Assembly (NCBI RefSeq): GCF_019469205.1
Contig: NZ_CP048265.1
Span: 1,364,001 to 1,428,000, forward strand
DNA: 64,000 nucleotides
Reading direction: 5' to 3'
Source of the DNA: Gilliamella sp. ESL0405
GTDB lineage: Bacteria; Pseudomonadota; Gammaproteobacteria; Enterobacterales; Orbaceae
The notes under the pieces are model-generated. The model made no database searches. It worked only from the letters and a program-made list of their open reading frames with translations, and was not told the DNA's origin. This document shows positions 1 through 7,892 of the stretch, in pieces. The translations under genes and the position numbers were made by a program. How positions within the stretch are numbered: the first letter of the stretch is position 1; each line of letters starts with the position of its first letter.

Positions 1-232
1 GCCCGTAAATTTCAATATCGGGATAAATTTGATGTAACTTAGGTACACCACCAACGTGATCGATATGGTGGTGAGTTAATAAAATTGCAAGGGGGGTTAA
101 GTGATGTTTTTTTAGATATTCAAGGACAGGTTCTGCTTCACCGGGATCAATGATAACAACTTGTTTATCATTATTTTCTAATAACCAAACATAGTTATCT
201 TTCAAAATCGGAATAATATGCAATTTAAACAT
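1..232 (-). CDS. gloB: Hydroxyacylglutathione hydrolase (glyoxalase II), N-terminal part
   Basis: Only the first 77 residues are present; the gene runs off the left edge. The metallo-beta-lactamase zinc motif H-x-H-x-D-H is at H54-H59 (THHHIDH), preceded by an invariant-looking DNYVW near residue 12 and IDPGE near 29, as in GloB. The enzyme hydrolyses S-D-lactoylglutathione to D-lactate and glutathione, the second step of methylglyoxal detoxification in the cytoplasm. An AGGAG ribosome site lies 10 nt before the ATG. The gene follows rnhA on the same strand with a 69-nt gap, a neighbourhood also seen in enteric bacteria. Confidence 0.9.
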   Translation of the reverse strand, partial: MFKLHIIPILKDNYVWLLENNDKQVVIIDPGEAEPVLEYLKKHHLTPLAILLTHHHIDHVGGVPKLHQIYPDIEIYG

Positions 233-301
233 AAAATTTTTACTCCTATTGGTGCTAGTAATAAAATATTGATAGAAGTTTAAGGATAATAAAGTCGATG
301 T

Positions 302-802
302 TTAAAATAGATCTAAATTATCAATTTGCTGATCTGATATAGATTGTTCAAATCCAGTATCGGTTAAAGTAGGCGATTGGGCTTGCGTTTTCGCTAATAT
401 ATCACAACGTTCATTTTCAATATGTCCTGCATGTCCTTTAACCCATATCCAGTTGATTTTATGGTGCTGGACTAATTGATCCAGACGTTTCCATAGATCA
501 ACATTTTTAACCGGCTTTTTATTCGATGTACGCCAGCCGTTTTTTTTCCAACCATGTATCCAATTGGATATACCATTACGTAGATATTGGCTGTCTGAAT
601 AGAGTTCAATTTGGCAAGATTGTTTTAATTGTTCTAAAGCGACAATGGCCGCTAATAGTTCCATGCGATTGTTGGTGGTGTTAAAGTAGCCTTCTGATAA
701 GACTTTTTCTGTCTGTTTATATTTTAAAATAGCTGCATAGCCGCCGGGTCCGGGATTACCAAGACAAGAGCCGTCCGTATAAATTTCAATTTTTTTTAGC
801 AT
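302..802 (-). CDS. rnhA: Ribonuclease HI
   Basis: 166-aa protein, slightly longer than the usual 155 aa because of an acidic C-terminal tail. The catalytic carboxylates are visible: D10 (YTDGSC), E48 (NNRMEL), D70 (YSDSQY) and D134, with the catalytic histidine H124 in KGHAGH. It cuts the RNA strand of RNA-DNA hybrids: R-loops, Okazaki primers and misplaced ribonucleotides. It is divergent from dnaQ across 193 bp, the conserved rnhA/dnaQ arrangement with back-to-back promoters. gloB follows on the same strand. Confidence 0.96.
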   Translation of the reverse strand: MLKKIEIYTDGSCLGNPGPGGYAAILKYKQTEKVLSEGYFNTTNNRMELLAAIVALEQLKQSCQIELYSDSQYLRNGISNWIHGWKKNGWRTSNKKPVKNVDLWKRLDQLVQHHKINWIWVKGHAGHIENERCDILAKTQAQSPTLTDTGFEQSISDQQIDNLDLF

Positions 803-995
803 TTTATTAAACTTTTTACCGAGTCATTAAAATGTTATCCATAAGATTAACCTAAAATATATAACCTAATTTTAGCCTATTTTGCTAAGTGGCTCATTGG
901 GTTTAAATCGTGCAGGTATCAACATTAAAGTATTTTGGTGATAGACTATATCATTAATTTGTTTATTTCCCAATTACTAACAAAAAGAGAGCATT

Positions 996-1730
996 GTGAT
1001 AACTAATTCTACTCGTCAGATCGTCTTAGATACCGAAACAACCGGTATGAACCAAGGTGGTAATAATCATTATGAAGGTCATAAGATTATTGAAATTGGT
1101 GCTGTTGAAATTATTAATCGTCGTTTAACGGGGAATCATTTTCATGTTTATATTAATCCTGAACGTCTAATCGATGAAGAAGCGTTTCGAGTTCATGGTA
1201 TTAGTGATGAATTTGTTAAAGATAAACCCATTTTTAAAAATATAGCTCACGATTTTATTAAGTTTATTGACGGTGCTGAGTTAGTTATCCATAACGCATC
1301 GTTCGACGTCGGCTTTATGGACTATGAATTTCGCCTGTGTGGATTAGATTTTAAAACTGCGGATCACTGTATCATTACCGATACATTGGCTATGGCAAGA
1401 CGTTTATTCCCGGGTAAGCGAAATAACTTAGATGTGCTTTGTGAACGCTATCAAATTGATAATTCACATCGAACACTTCATGGCGCTTTATTGGATGCCG
1501 AGATCTTAGCTGAAGTCTATTTAGCGATGACCGGTGGGCAAACAACGCTATCTTTTAGTTCTGATGAGAATCTTTCATCTTCAACACAAAGCCAAACAAT
1601 AAAAAAGATTACTCGCAGTGGTACACCTTTAAAAGTGATTAAAGCGTCACAATCAGAGTTAACAGAGCATGACGCTATTTTAGCAAAAATTGATAAGAAA
1701 AGCGGCGGGGCGTTGTGGAATAACCGTTAA
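996..1730 (+). CDS. dnaQ: DNA polymerase III epsilon subunit (3'-5' proofreading exonuclease)
   Basis: 244-aa DEDDh exonuclease. Exo I is DTETTG with D12 and E14, Exo II includes D104 (NASFDVGF), and Exo III has H162 and D167 (HGALLDAE), nearly the same numbering as E. coli. The C-terminal ~50 residues should bind the alpha polymerase subunit, with the clamp-binding segment in the linker. The start is GTG at 996, preceded by AAAGAGAG; there is no better ATG in frame, and MITNSTRQIVLDTETTG aligns with the family N-terminus. It is divergent from rnhA and is followed by tRNA-Asp. Confidence 0.95.
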   Translation: MITNSTRQIVLDTETTGMNQGGNNHYEGHKIIEIGAVEIINRRLTGNHFHVYINPERLIDEEAFRVHGISDEFVKDKPIFKNIAHDFIKFIDGAELVIHNASFDVGFMDYEFRLCGLDFKTADHCIITDTLAMARRLFPGKRNNLDVLCERYQIDNSHRTLHGALLDAEILAEVYLAMTGGQTTLSFSSDENLSSSTQSQTIKKITRSGTPLKVIKASQSELTEHDAILAKIDKKSGGALWNNR

Positions 1731-1846
1731 TGATTGTTTTATATTCAATCAGACGTTAATTTTAAAATTTATATTGACGTAATTAAAAATAATCTTTAAC
1801 ATCACGCCTACTTTAATGTTCTAACATTAAAACTATCAAACAAAGC

Positions 1847-1923
1847 GGAGCGGTAGTTCAGTTGGTTAGAATACCTGCCTGTCACGCAGGGGGTCGCGGG
1901 TTCGAGCCCCGTCCGTTCCGCCA
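1847..1923 (+). tRNA. tRNA-Asp (GUC)
   Basis: 77 nt including an encoded CCA. The acceptor stem GGAGCGG pairs with CCGTTCC, the T-arm reads GGTTCGAGCCC, and the anticodon GTC is at 1881-1883. It is nearly identical to E. coli tRNA-Asp and sits downstream of dnaQ like E. coli aspV. Box-like hexamers lie in the 115-bp gap before it, but no promoter can be assigned firmly. Confidence 0.98.
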
Positions 1924-2008
1924 ATTCTTATCTTATTAATGCTTTCCTTGTTTAATATAATTGTGTTATCTTCGATAGCCTCTAAATATTACTTAAATTG
2001 ATTCAGAC

Positions 2009-2371
2009 ATGCTAAAAAAATCGATATTTGTTGTTCTGGGTGGAATTTCTTTTGCATTAGGAACGATTGGCATTTTTGTTCCTTTATTACCTACCGTACC
2101 TTTTTATCTTTTAACTGCATATCTATGGTTAAATAGTTCTGAGCGCCTTTATAACTATTTCACCCAAACTAGTTACTATCAAACTTATATCCAAAAAATG
2201 CTAATTGAAAAGAAAGCAACCAAGTCAAGTTTATTTAAAATGTTGGCAATGGTGTTTGTTGTGCTTCTTATTCCTTTTATTATTTTTGATTCTTTACATG
2301 TAAGAATCATTTTAGCCATTGTGTTTTTAGCACATCTTGTTTTTGGCTACTATTATTTTAATAAAAAGTGA
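2009..2371 (+). CDS. DUF454 (YbaN-like) inner-membrane protein
   Basis: 120 aa. The N-terminal segment GTIGIFVPLLPTVPFYLL followed by a polar stretch (SSERLYNYFTQTSYYQTYIQ) and two further hydrophobic helices (about residues 75-95 and 98-116) is the typical DUF454/YbaN layout. The function of this family is unknown. It stands alone between tRNA-Asp and a convergent pyrD-like gene. The start is ATG with a poor ribosome site. Membrane location is predicted from hydrophobicity. Confidence 0.8.
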   Translation: MLKKSIFVVLGGISFALGTIGIFVPLLPTVPFYLLTAYLWLNSSERLYNYFTQTSYYQTYIQKMLIEKKATKSSLFKMLAMVFVVLLIPFIIFDSLHVRIILAIVFLAHLVFGYYYFNKK

Positions 2372-2399
2372 TTTACATCACGGCTGAAAGTAGGCGAGG

Positions 2400-2422
2400 A
2401 CAGGGTAAATAAGTTACCCTGT
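2400..2422. terminator. Hairpin between convergent genes (weak terminator candidate)
   Basis: Perfect 9-bp inverted repeat ACAGGGTAA/TTACCCTGT with a 5-nt loop, between the convergent ends of the DUF454 gene and pyrD. Neither strand has a clear U-run after the stem, so it may only assist termination. Confidence 0.3.
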
Positions 2423-2469
2423 AACAAAAATAATGGCGTTTGATTGCGAAGTGATATTTATTATTCGGA

Positions 2470-3522
2470 TTATTTCAAACTTTTTTTAATTTCAATAGCA
2501 AGTAATGGATTCCACATTGCACCTGTTGCACTCATCACCGCATCGGCTCCACTTTTGATAAATTGATGATAATGTTCACTATTACTCACACCACCAACAC
2601 CAACAATAGCAAATTTTAAGTCCATTTGTTGACGGTATTTGGCTAATCGACTAACCATATCCAGACCAGCCCAACGAATCGCTTCACCGCAAATCCCGCC
2701 TTCTTTTCTATTTTCACCTAATGCCGGTTTACCGTTAGCATCGACAGGTTTAGCTGATAGTGTATTTATTGCGCTTAAGCCGTCAATTATCGAACCGACT
2801 CGAGTTAATAACGAAATAATTCTTTCATCATCAGGAAAATAAGCCAGTTTTAAGATCAATGGGCGATCAGGTACGGCTGTTTTAATAGCATTCACAATAC
2901 GTTCAACGCGATCAATGTCGAAACAGAGTAATTTACTTGCGCCTTCATTTGGACAGCTTAAGTTTGCTTCTAAAATAGGGGCATTGGTTTCTCTGACTAA
3001 TTTAGCCGCTAGCGCATAATCTTTTTCGATTTCGCCATTACCTTGGGTGCCTTGAAAACTGCCGATAACACATTGTCCATGGCCAGCTGATTTTACGGCG
3101 TCAGCCATATCGGGTTGCCAAATATCCGGAGCAAAAGACGGAACACCAAAAGAGTTAGTAATTGACAAAGGTTGAGTATAATTTGTATCAGCTAATACGG
3201 TATCAAGATTCGGGGATAATTTACCATTTGGGTGGACAGATAGTACATTAGGCAAAGGGTGGCATTTATGAAGTTTAGTTCTAACTGTTTTATACACACA
3301 TAAATCAAATCCATAAGCAAAAGCGGCCTTGATATAATTAGCATTTAATAATGGACCTGCTGGCATGCCAAAAGGGAGGTTGACATCAATATTTAAAAAT
3401 TGAGTTGGTTTGGTTGGTACTTGTTGTGCTTTATCTAATTGCGCAAAAAGTCCAAAAGGCCCTTGAGCATAATTATCTTCATAATTAATACTTGGATTAT
3501 AAAAAGGGATCAAAGGTTTCAT
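2470..3522 (-). CDS. pyrD: Dihydroorotate dehydrogenase, class-1-like
   Basis: 350-aa FMN TIM-barrel. The catalytic base is cysteine, C190 in NLSCPN (187-192), as in class 1 (PyrDA/PyrDB) enzymes; class 2 membrane enzymes have serine there. Other family signatures are NSFG (123-126), LKLAYFPDD and the FMN-phosphate loop VGVGGVS near the C-terminus. It oxidises dihydroorotate to orotate in pyrimidine synthesis. Class 1A enzymes use fumarate as acceptor and 1B enzymes use NAD+; no pyrK is adjacent, so 1A-like chemistry is possible but not shown. The gene is preceded by a UTP-type attenuator and its ATG overlaps the leader stop codon (ATGA), which supports a true pyrimidine-pathway role. The N-terminal ~45 residues are an extension relative to compact PyrDA. 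Confidence 0.85.
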   Translation of the reverse strand: MKPLIPFYNPSINYEDNYAQGPFGLFAQLDKAQQVPTKPTQFLNIDVNLPFGMPAGPLLNANYIKAAFAYGFDLCVYKTVRTKLHKCHPLPNVLSVHPNGKLSPNLDTVLADTNYTQPLSITNSFGVPSFAPDIWQPDMADAVKSAGHGQCVIGSFQGTQGNGEIEKDYALAAKLVRETNAPILEANLSCPNEGASKLLCFDIDRVERIVNAIKTAVPDRPLILKLAYFPDDERIISLLTRVGSIIDGLSAINTLSAKPVDANGKPALGENRKEGGICGEAIRWAGLDMVSRLAKYRQQMDLKFAIVGVGGVSNSEHYHQFIKSGADAVMSATGAMWNPLLAIEIKKSLK

Positions 3523-3692
3523 GCTATCTCCTGTTTATGAATATTCTTGAAATGGTGTTGTTGATTAAATTGAGGTAAAAATACAAAGGGGTAGAAATAA
3601 AAAATCCTCCATAAAGGAGGATTTATATAGGAAAAGAAAAAAGAGCGATTATGTGGTGTTGTTTTGATTTGTTGTATAAATGCCACAATCAT
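3519..3692 (-). CDS. Pyr leader peptide (pyrL-like, 57 aa) translated across the attenuator
   Basis: The ORF MIVAFIQQIK...HKQEIA starts at an ATG about 26 nt after the predicted transcription start, with AAGAGA 8 nt upstream. It reads through a pyrimidine-rich tract (codons encoding S-FFF-S) directly before a terminator hairpin, then through the hairpin, and stops with TGA overlapping the pyrD ATG. This is the architecture of E. coli pyrL-pyrBI and rph-pyrE: when UTP is low, RNA polymerase pauses in the U-tract, the ribosome catches up and melts the terminator. The frame is open further upstream to 3752, but that part overlaps the promoter, so 3692 is preferred. The reading frame is seen directly; the mechanism is inferred. 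Confidence 0.7.
   Translation of the reverse strand: MIVAFIQQIKTTPHNRSFFFSYINPPLWRIFYFYPFVFLPQFNQQHHFKNIHKQEIA
3599..3624 (-). terminator. Attenuator terminator in the pyrD leader
   Basis: On the minus strand a perfect 9-bp stem AAATCCTCC/GGAGGATTT with a 5-nt loop is followed by six U residues. It lies inside the leader ORF, about 75 nt before the pyrD start. A U-rich pause tract (CTCTTTTTTCTTTTCC) immediately precedes the stem. Confidence 0.75.
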
Positions 3693-3724
3693 GGTCAAAT
3701 TCTCTTTTATCCAAACTGTCAGAC

Positions 3725-3752
3725 ATTCTAGCTGAATAAAAATAAAGTTCAA
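3725..3752 (-). promoter_or_regulatory. Predicted sigma70 promoter of pyrL-pyrD
   Basis: -35 TTGAAC (3747-3752), 16-bp spacer, -10 TAGAAT (3725-3730), reading on the minus strand. The expected start near 3718 gives a short 5' leader before the leader-peptide ATG at 3692. Confidence 0.6.
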
Positions 3753-3973
3753 GTATAATATTTAAAAAATATGTAAGTAAATGAAATAGTTAGAGTGTTT
3801 TTTTTTAGACTTTGACCACCTATCACTACGCTGATTTGAAGCATCAAATTCAAAAATAGGCAAAATCTAATCAACAAATTCAGTCATAAAAAGCTAATTG
3901 ATTAAAAACATTCAGAAAAAATTGTCCAAAAATTGATACTAAGGTTATTAATGAAACTAATGTAAGTGGAGAA

Positions 3974-4034
3974 TACCAGTAACTAATGTTATTATTACCG
4001 GTAACAAAAAACAATTTTGAAAATTACTGGGTAA
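3974..4034 (+). promoter_or_regulatory. Three TTACYGGTAA-like boxes upstream of the fumarate-reductase gene
   Basis: TACCAGTAAC (3974-3983), TTACCGGTAA (3995-4004, a perfect palindrome) and TTACTGGGTAA (4024-4034) precede the ATG at 4041. Centre spacings are about 21 and 30 bp, roughly two and three helical turns. The pattern suggests cooperative binding by a dimeric regulator. The binding protein is unknown, and the motif does not match FNR, CRP or ArcA. The rest of 3753-3973 shows no gene. Confidence 0.4.
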
Positions 4035-4040
4035 TGAAAA

Positions 4041-6812
4041 ATGAGAAATGATAATATTTTTAAACCATTAGCTTTACCAAACGGCGTAGAATTAAAAAAT
4101 CGAATAATGATGGCGCCGATGACAACTTGTTCCGGATTTTATGAAGGTTCTGTCACGCATGATTTAATTGAATATTACCGAGCAAGAGCGGGTGAAATAG
4201 GCACTATTATTGTTGAATGTGGATTTGTTGACAATAAAGGTTTAGCCTTTCCCGGAGCGATTGGTTTAGATCACGATGATAAAATAGAGGGATTAGCGAA
4301 GATCGCTAAAGCCATTAAAGAGAAAGGCTCCAAAGCCGTTATCCAAGTTTATCATGGTGGCCGTATGGTTGAGCCTAAACTCATTGGTGGACAATCCCCA
4401 GTTGGGCCAAGTGCGATAGCTGCACCACGACCAGGCGCAGCAACCCCAATTGAATTAACTGCAGATGAAGTCGATGAGATGATTGACAAGTTTGGTCAAG
4501 CTGTTCGTCGAGCGATCCAAGCTGGATTTGACGGGGTCGAAATTCATGGTGCTAATACCTACTTAATTCAACAATTTTACTCACCTAACTCAAATCAACG
4601 AACTGATAAATGGGGTGGTAGCCGTGATAATCGAGCTCGATTCCCATTGGCTGTTTTAGATATTACTCATAATATGGTTAAAAAATATGCCAGCCCTGAT
4701 TTTATTGTCGGTTATCGTTTTTCACCGGAAGAATTAGAAATACCGGGTATTCGTTTTGATGATTCGATGTACTTACTTGAAAAATTGGCTGAGAAGGGTC
4801 TTGATTATGTTCACTTCTCTATGGGGGCTATCTTAAGACCATCTATTGTTGAAACTAATGATCCAACGCCTTTAATTAATAAATATGTGGCAATGCGATC
4901 ACAGACATTAGCTAAAATTCCGGTTGTTGGCGTCGGTAATGTGGTTAATATAAGTGATGTCGAAGCCGCTATGGATAACGGCTTTGATCTGGTTGCAGTG
5001 GGTCGGGCATGTATTGCTTACCCTGATTGGCTTAGTCGAGTCGAAAAAGGGGAAAAACTTGAACTTTTCATCAATAGTGATAAACGTGAAGAACTCAATA
5101 TACCTGAGCCACTTTGGCACTTTTCATTAGTTGAAAGCTTGATTCGTGATGTGAATCTTAATGTAAAAAAATTCAAGCCGGGCAATTATCAAGAAAAGGT
5201 TAATGATGAGTCTTATGAATACTTAATTAATGTTGAATTAGGTAAAGACTTCGTTAAAGACATGCAATTGCTTAATGCTAATGATTTTGATAGTGAAGTA
5301 GTTAACAACTTTTCTGAAATCAAACATCGTATTATTGACTCTAATAGCCCACACGTCGATGCAATTTCTGGCGCGACATCACAATGTGAAGCGTTCAAAA
5401 AAGCGGTAACCAAAGCTATGGCGAAATCAAATAAAGAAGCTATCCTTGCTGAGGGTGGTGATCCTAATGATAAAGCTTATGATGTGGTGGTGGTTGGTAG
5501 TGGTGGCGCTGGACTGTCAGCCGCTATTCAAGCACATGATTTAGGGGCAAGTGTGGTTGTGGTTGAAAAAATGCCGGTTATTGGTGGCAATACGAATAAA
5601 GCTTCTGCCGGTATGAATGCAGCCGAAACCAAATTCCAAAAACTTAAAGGCATTGTGGACAGTAAAGATCTGTTCTATAAAGAAACGTTAACAGGTGGTA
5701 AAAACAAAAATAATCCTGAATTACTTCGTTATTTTGTTGAAAATGCACCTGATGCCATTGACTGGTTAGATAATAATGGTATCGAACTTAGTGGTATCAC
5801 AACAACGGGTGGCATGAGCATTGACCGTACGCATCGTCCGGCAAGTGGCGCTGCTGTTGGCGGATTTTTAATTAGTGGATTGCAAAAAAATATCAACCGA
5901 CGTGGTATTGAAGTTATGCTTGATACCAATGTAACTGAAATTTTAACGGAAAATCATAAAGTTGTCGGTGTTAAAGTCAGTGAAGAAGACGGTTCCGTTC
6001 AAACGATTAAAGCCAAAGCGGTTATTATTGCTACTGGTGGATTTAGTGCAAATCGTGAAATGGTTGAAAAATATCGTCCTGATCTGAAAGGATTTGTTAC
6101 CACTAACCATAAAGGTGCAACCGGTTCCGGAATTATGATTCTAGAAAAACTGGGTGCAGGCACAGTGGATATGAAAGAAATTCAGATTCATCCAACTGTT
6201 GAGCAAACAACTTCGTATTTGATTTCCGAATCAATTCGTGGTGGTGGGGCGATACTGGTCTCCCAAAAAGGGCAGCGCTTTGTCAATGAGTTAGATACTC
6301 GTGATAAAGTTTCAGCAGAAATTATTAATTTACCAGAGCATTATGCGTATATTCTATTTGATCAACAAGTGCGTAATGAAAACAAAGCTGTTGAAGAATA
6401 TGTATCGCATGATTTAGTCGTTCAAGCTGATACGATTAAAGATCTTGCTGATAAACTCTCAATTGACAGCAATACTCTATCCCAAACTATTGAGCGTTAT
6501 AATCAGTTCGCTGAAACAAAACGTGACGAAGACTTCGGAAGAACAACCGGTATGCGACATCCTATAAACAAAGGACCATTTTATGCGATTAAAATTGCAC
6601 CGGGTGTGCATCATACTATGGGTGGGGTAACGATTAATACCGAAACTCAAGTTTTAGATACGGATAAACATGTAATACAAGGCGTATTTGCTGCTGGCGA
6701 AGTGGTCGGTGGTGTTCATGGTGCCAATCGTATCGGTGGAAACGCTGTTGCTGATATCATTATATTTGGTATGCAGGCAGGTAGAAAAGCCACTGATTAC
6801 ATTAATCATTAA
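4041..6812 (+). CDS. Cytoplasmic NADH:fumarate reductase (OYE-like + FMN_bind + FAD_binding_2 fusion)
   Basis: 923 aa in three domains: an old-yellow-enzyme barrel (~1-370, start KPLALPNGVELKNRIMMAPM, HGANTYLIQQF), an FMN_bind domain (~380-460) and a fumarate-reductase flavoprotein (~480-920). The FMN_bind flavinylation motif D440-A-I-S-G-A-T446 offers Thr446 for covalent FMN. The FAD Rossmann motif GSGGAGLSAA starts near residue 487. Catalytic-region signatures match soluble fumarate reductases: HPTVEQ, RFVNELDTRD (~745), HHTMGG and GANRIGGNA. The domain order is that of the Klebsiella NADH:fumarate reductase, where NADH is oxidised at the OYE domain and electrons pass via covalent FMN to FAD. 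There is no signal peptide, so it is cytoplasmic and non-energy-conserving, regenerating NAD+ anaerobically. apbE follows after 20 nt. Confidence 0.88.
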   Translation: MRNDNIFKPLALPNGVELKNRIMMAPMTTCSGFYEGSVTHDLIEYYRARAGEIGTIIVECGFVDNKGLAFPGAIGLDHDDKIEGLAKIAKAIKEKGSKAVIQVYHGGRMVEPKLIGGQSPVGPSAIAAPRPGAATPIELTADEVDEMIDKFGQAVRRAIQAGFDGVEIHGANTYLIQQFYSPNSNQRTDKWGGSRDNRARFPLAVLDITHNMVKKYASPDFIVGYRFSPEELEIPGIRFDDSMYLLEKLAEKGLDYVHFSMGAILRPSIVETNDPTPLINKYVAMRSQTLAKIPVVGVGNVVNISDVEAAMDNGFDLVAVGRACIAYPDWLSRVEKGEKLELFINSDKREELNIPEPLWHFSLVESLIRDVNLNVKKFKPGNYQEKVNDESYEYLINVELGKDFVKDMQLLNANDFDSEVVNNFSEIKHRIIDSNSPHVDAISGATSQCEAFKKAVTKAMAKSNKEAILAEGGDPNDKAYDVVVVGSGGAGLSAAIQAHDLGASVVVVEKMPVIGGNTNKASAGMNAAETKFQKLKGIVDSKDLFYKETLTGGKNKNNPELLRYFVENAPDAIDWLDNNGIELSGITTTGGMSIDRTHRPASGAAVGGFLISGLQKNINRRGIEVMLDTNVTEILTENHKVVGVKVSEEDGSVQTIKAKAVIIATGGFSANREMVEKYRPDLKGFVTTNHKGATGSGIMILEKLGAGTVDMKEIQIHPTVEQTTSYLISESIRGGGAILVSQKGQRFVNELDTRDKVSAEIINLPEHYAYILFDQQVRNENKAVEEYVSHDLVVQADTIKDLADKLSIDSNTLSQTIERYNQFAETKRDEDFGRTTGMRHPINKGPFYAIKIAPGVHHTMGGVTINTETQVLDTDKHVIQGVFAAGEVVGGVHGANRIGGNAVADIIIFGMQAGRKATDYINH

Positions 6813-6832
6813 TTGACTAATATGACTTAAGC

Positions 6833-7801
6833 TTGTTTAAAATGCTTAATTCAAGCCATGAATATACTCAAGTATTAATGGGTACCACGGTTTCATTAAC
6901 GCTTTATGAGCCTAATGAAACCGTAGCTCATAGGGTGTTTCACACCATAAAATTACTTGAAGATAAATTGACCGTTAACCGCCGTCATTCAGAAGTTATG
7001 TCGATTAACGCTGCTGCGGGTAAACATCCGGTTATCGTTAGCCGTGCTGTGTTTTCGCTTATAGAGCAAGCTTATAAAGTCAGTTTAATGCCCAATAGTT
7101 GTTTCAATTTTGCTATTGGTCCTTTAGTCAAATTATGGAAAATCGGTTTTCAAGGCCAGCAAGTTCCCTCCCCACAGCAAATTCATGATCAACTATTATT
7201 AACCGATCCTAACGAAATTGAGCTTGATCCTAAAACTTGTGCAGTTTTTTTGAAAAAAAAGGGAATGGAAATTGATTTAGGTGCTATAGCCAAAGGCTAT
7301 ATAGCCGATGTGGTTAAAGTGGTTCTACAGCAAAATAACATACATCAAGCTATTATCAATTTAGGTGGTAACGTCTTAACTTTAGGCAAATCACCTTTAG
7401 ATAAGAACGGCAATTGGCAAATAGGTTTGAAAGAACCATTTTCACTCAACAATGAACTAGTTGGTGTTATTCAAGTCAACGATAAATCTGTTGTTACATC
7501 AGGGATTTATGAGCGTTACTTTACCTTAAATAATCACCGCTATCATCACATCTTTGACCCTTCAACCGGTTATCCTTTGGATAATGAATTAGAAAGTGTA
7601 ACGGTAATTTCAGATACGTCGCTTGAAGGTGATATTTTTTCGACTATTCTCTATGGATTAGGGGTTAAAAAAGCGGGTAAATATTTGATTGAACATCCGA
7701 ATTTATCAGCCATATTTGTTTTGAAAAATAAAACAATCGAACTAGTTAATACTGATAATTTTGCTTTTCAGCTAGTTAGCCAACAATATGTTTTACATTA
7801 A
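6833..7801 (+). CDS. apbE: FAD:protein FMN transferase (ApbE-type flavin transferase)
   Basis: About 320 aa. ApbE signatures are visible: MGTTVSLTL near the N-terminus, DLGAIAKGYIAD, NLGGNV, TSGIYERYF, HHIFDPSTGYP and the metal-binding D in the LEGDIFST segment. It transfers FMN from FAD onto Thr in D-x-x-S-G-A-T motifs. The substrate is almost certainly Thr446 of the adjacent fumarate reductase. It lacks the lipoprotein signal of periplasmic ApbE proteins, matching a cytoplasmic target. The longest frame starts at TTG 6833; ATG 6842 (MLNSSHEYTQ) is an equally plausible start, and neither has a clear ribosome site. Confidence 0.9.
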   Translation: MFKMLNSSHEYTQVLMGTTVSLTLYEPNETVAHRVFHTIKLLEDKLTVNRRHSEVMSINAAAGKHPVIVSRAVFSLIEQAYKVSLMPNSCFNFAIGPLVKLWKIGFQGQQVPSPQQIHDQLLLTDPNEIELDPKTCAVFLKKKGMEIDLGAIAKGYIADVVKVVLQQNNIHQAIINLGGNVLTLGKSPLDKNGNWQIGLKEPFSLNNELVGVIQVNDKSVVTSGIYERYFTLNNHRYHHIFDPSTGYPLDNELESVTVISDTSLEGDIFSTILYGLGVKKAGKYLIEHPNLSAIFVLKNKTIELVNTDNFAFQLVSQQYVLH

Positions 7802-7892
7802 CTTTTTGTTGGAAACGAAAAAATTTATATCAAACTGGATCGTTTTTATAATGAATTAAATTAAGTCATTTTTAATTAAAAAGGAAAATACT

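Noticed and set aside
3519-3752. 77-aa frame upstream of pyrD read from its first ATG at 3752
   Set aside because: The first 20 codons overlap the predicted -35/-10 promoter; translation most likely begins at the internal ATG 3692, giving the 57-aa leader peptide.
3825-3855. TTTGAAGCATCAAA as an FNR site before the fumarate-reductase gene
   Set aside because: The half-sites are 4 bp apart (TTGA-N4-TCAA), whereas FNR needs TTGAT-N4-ATCAA; spacing is wrong by two bases.
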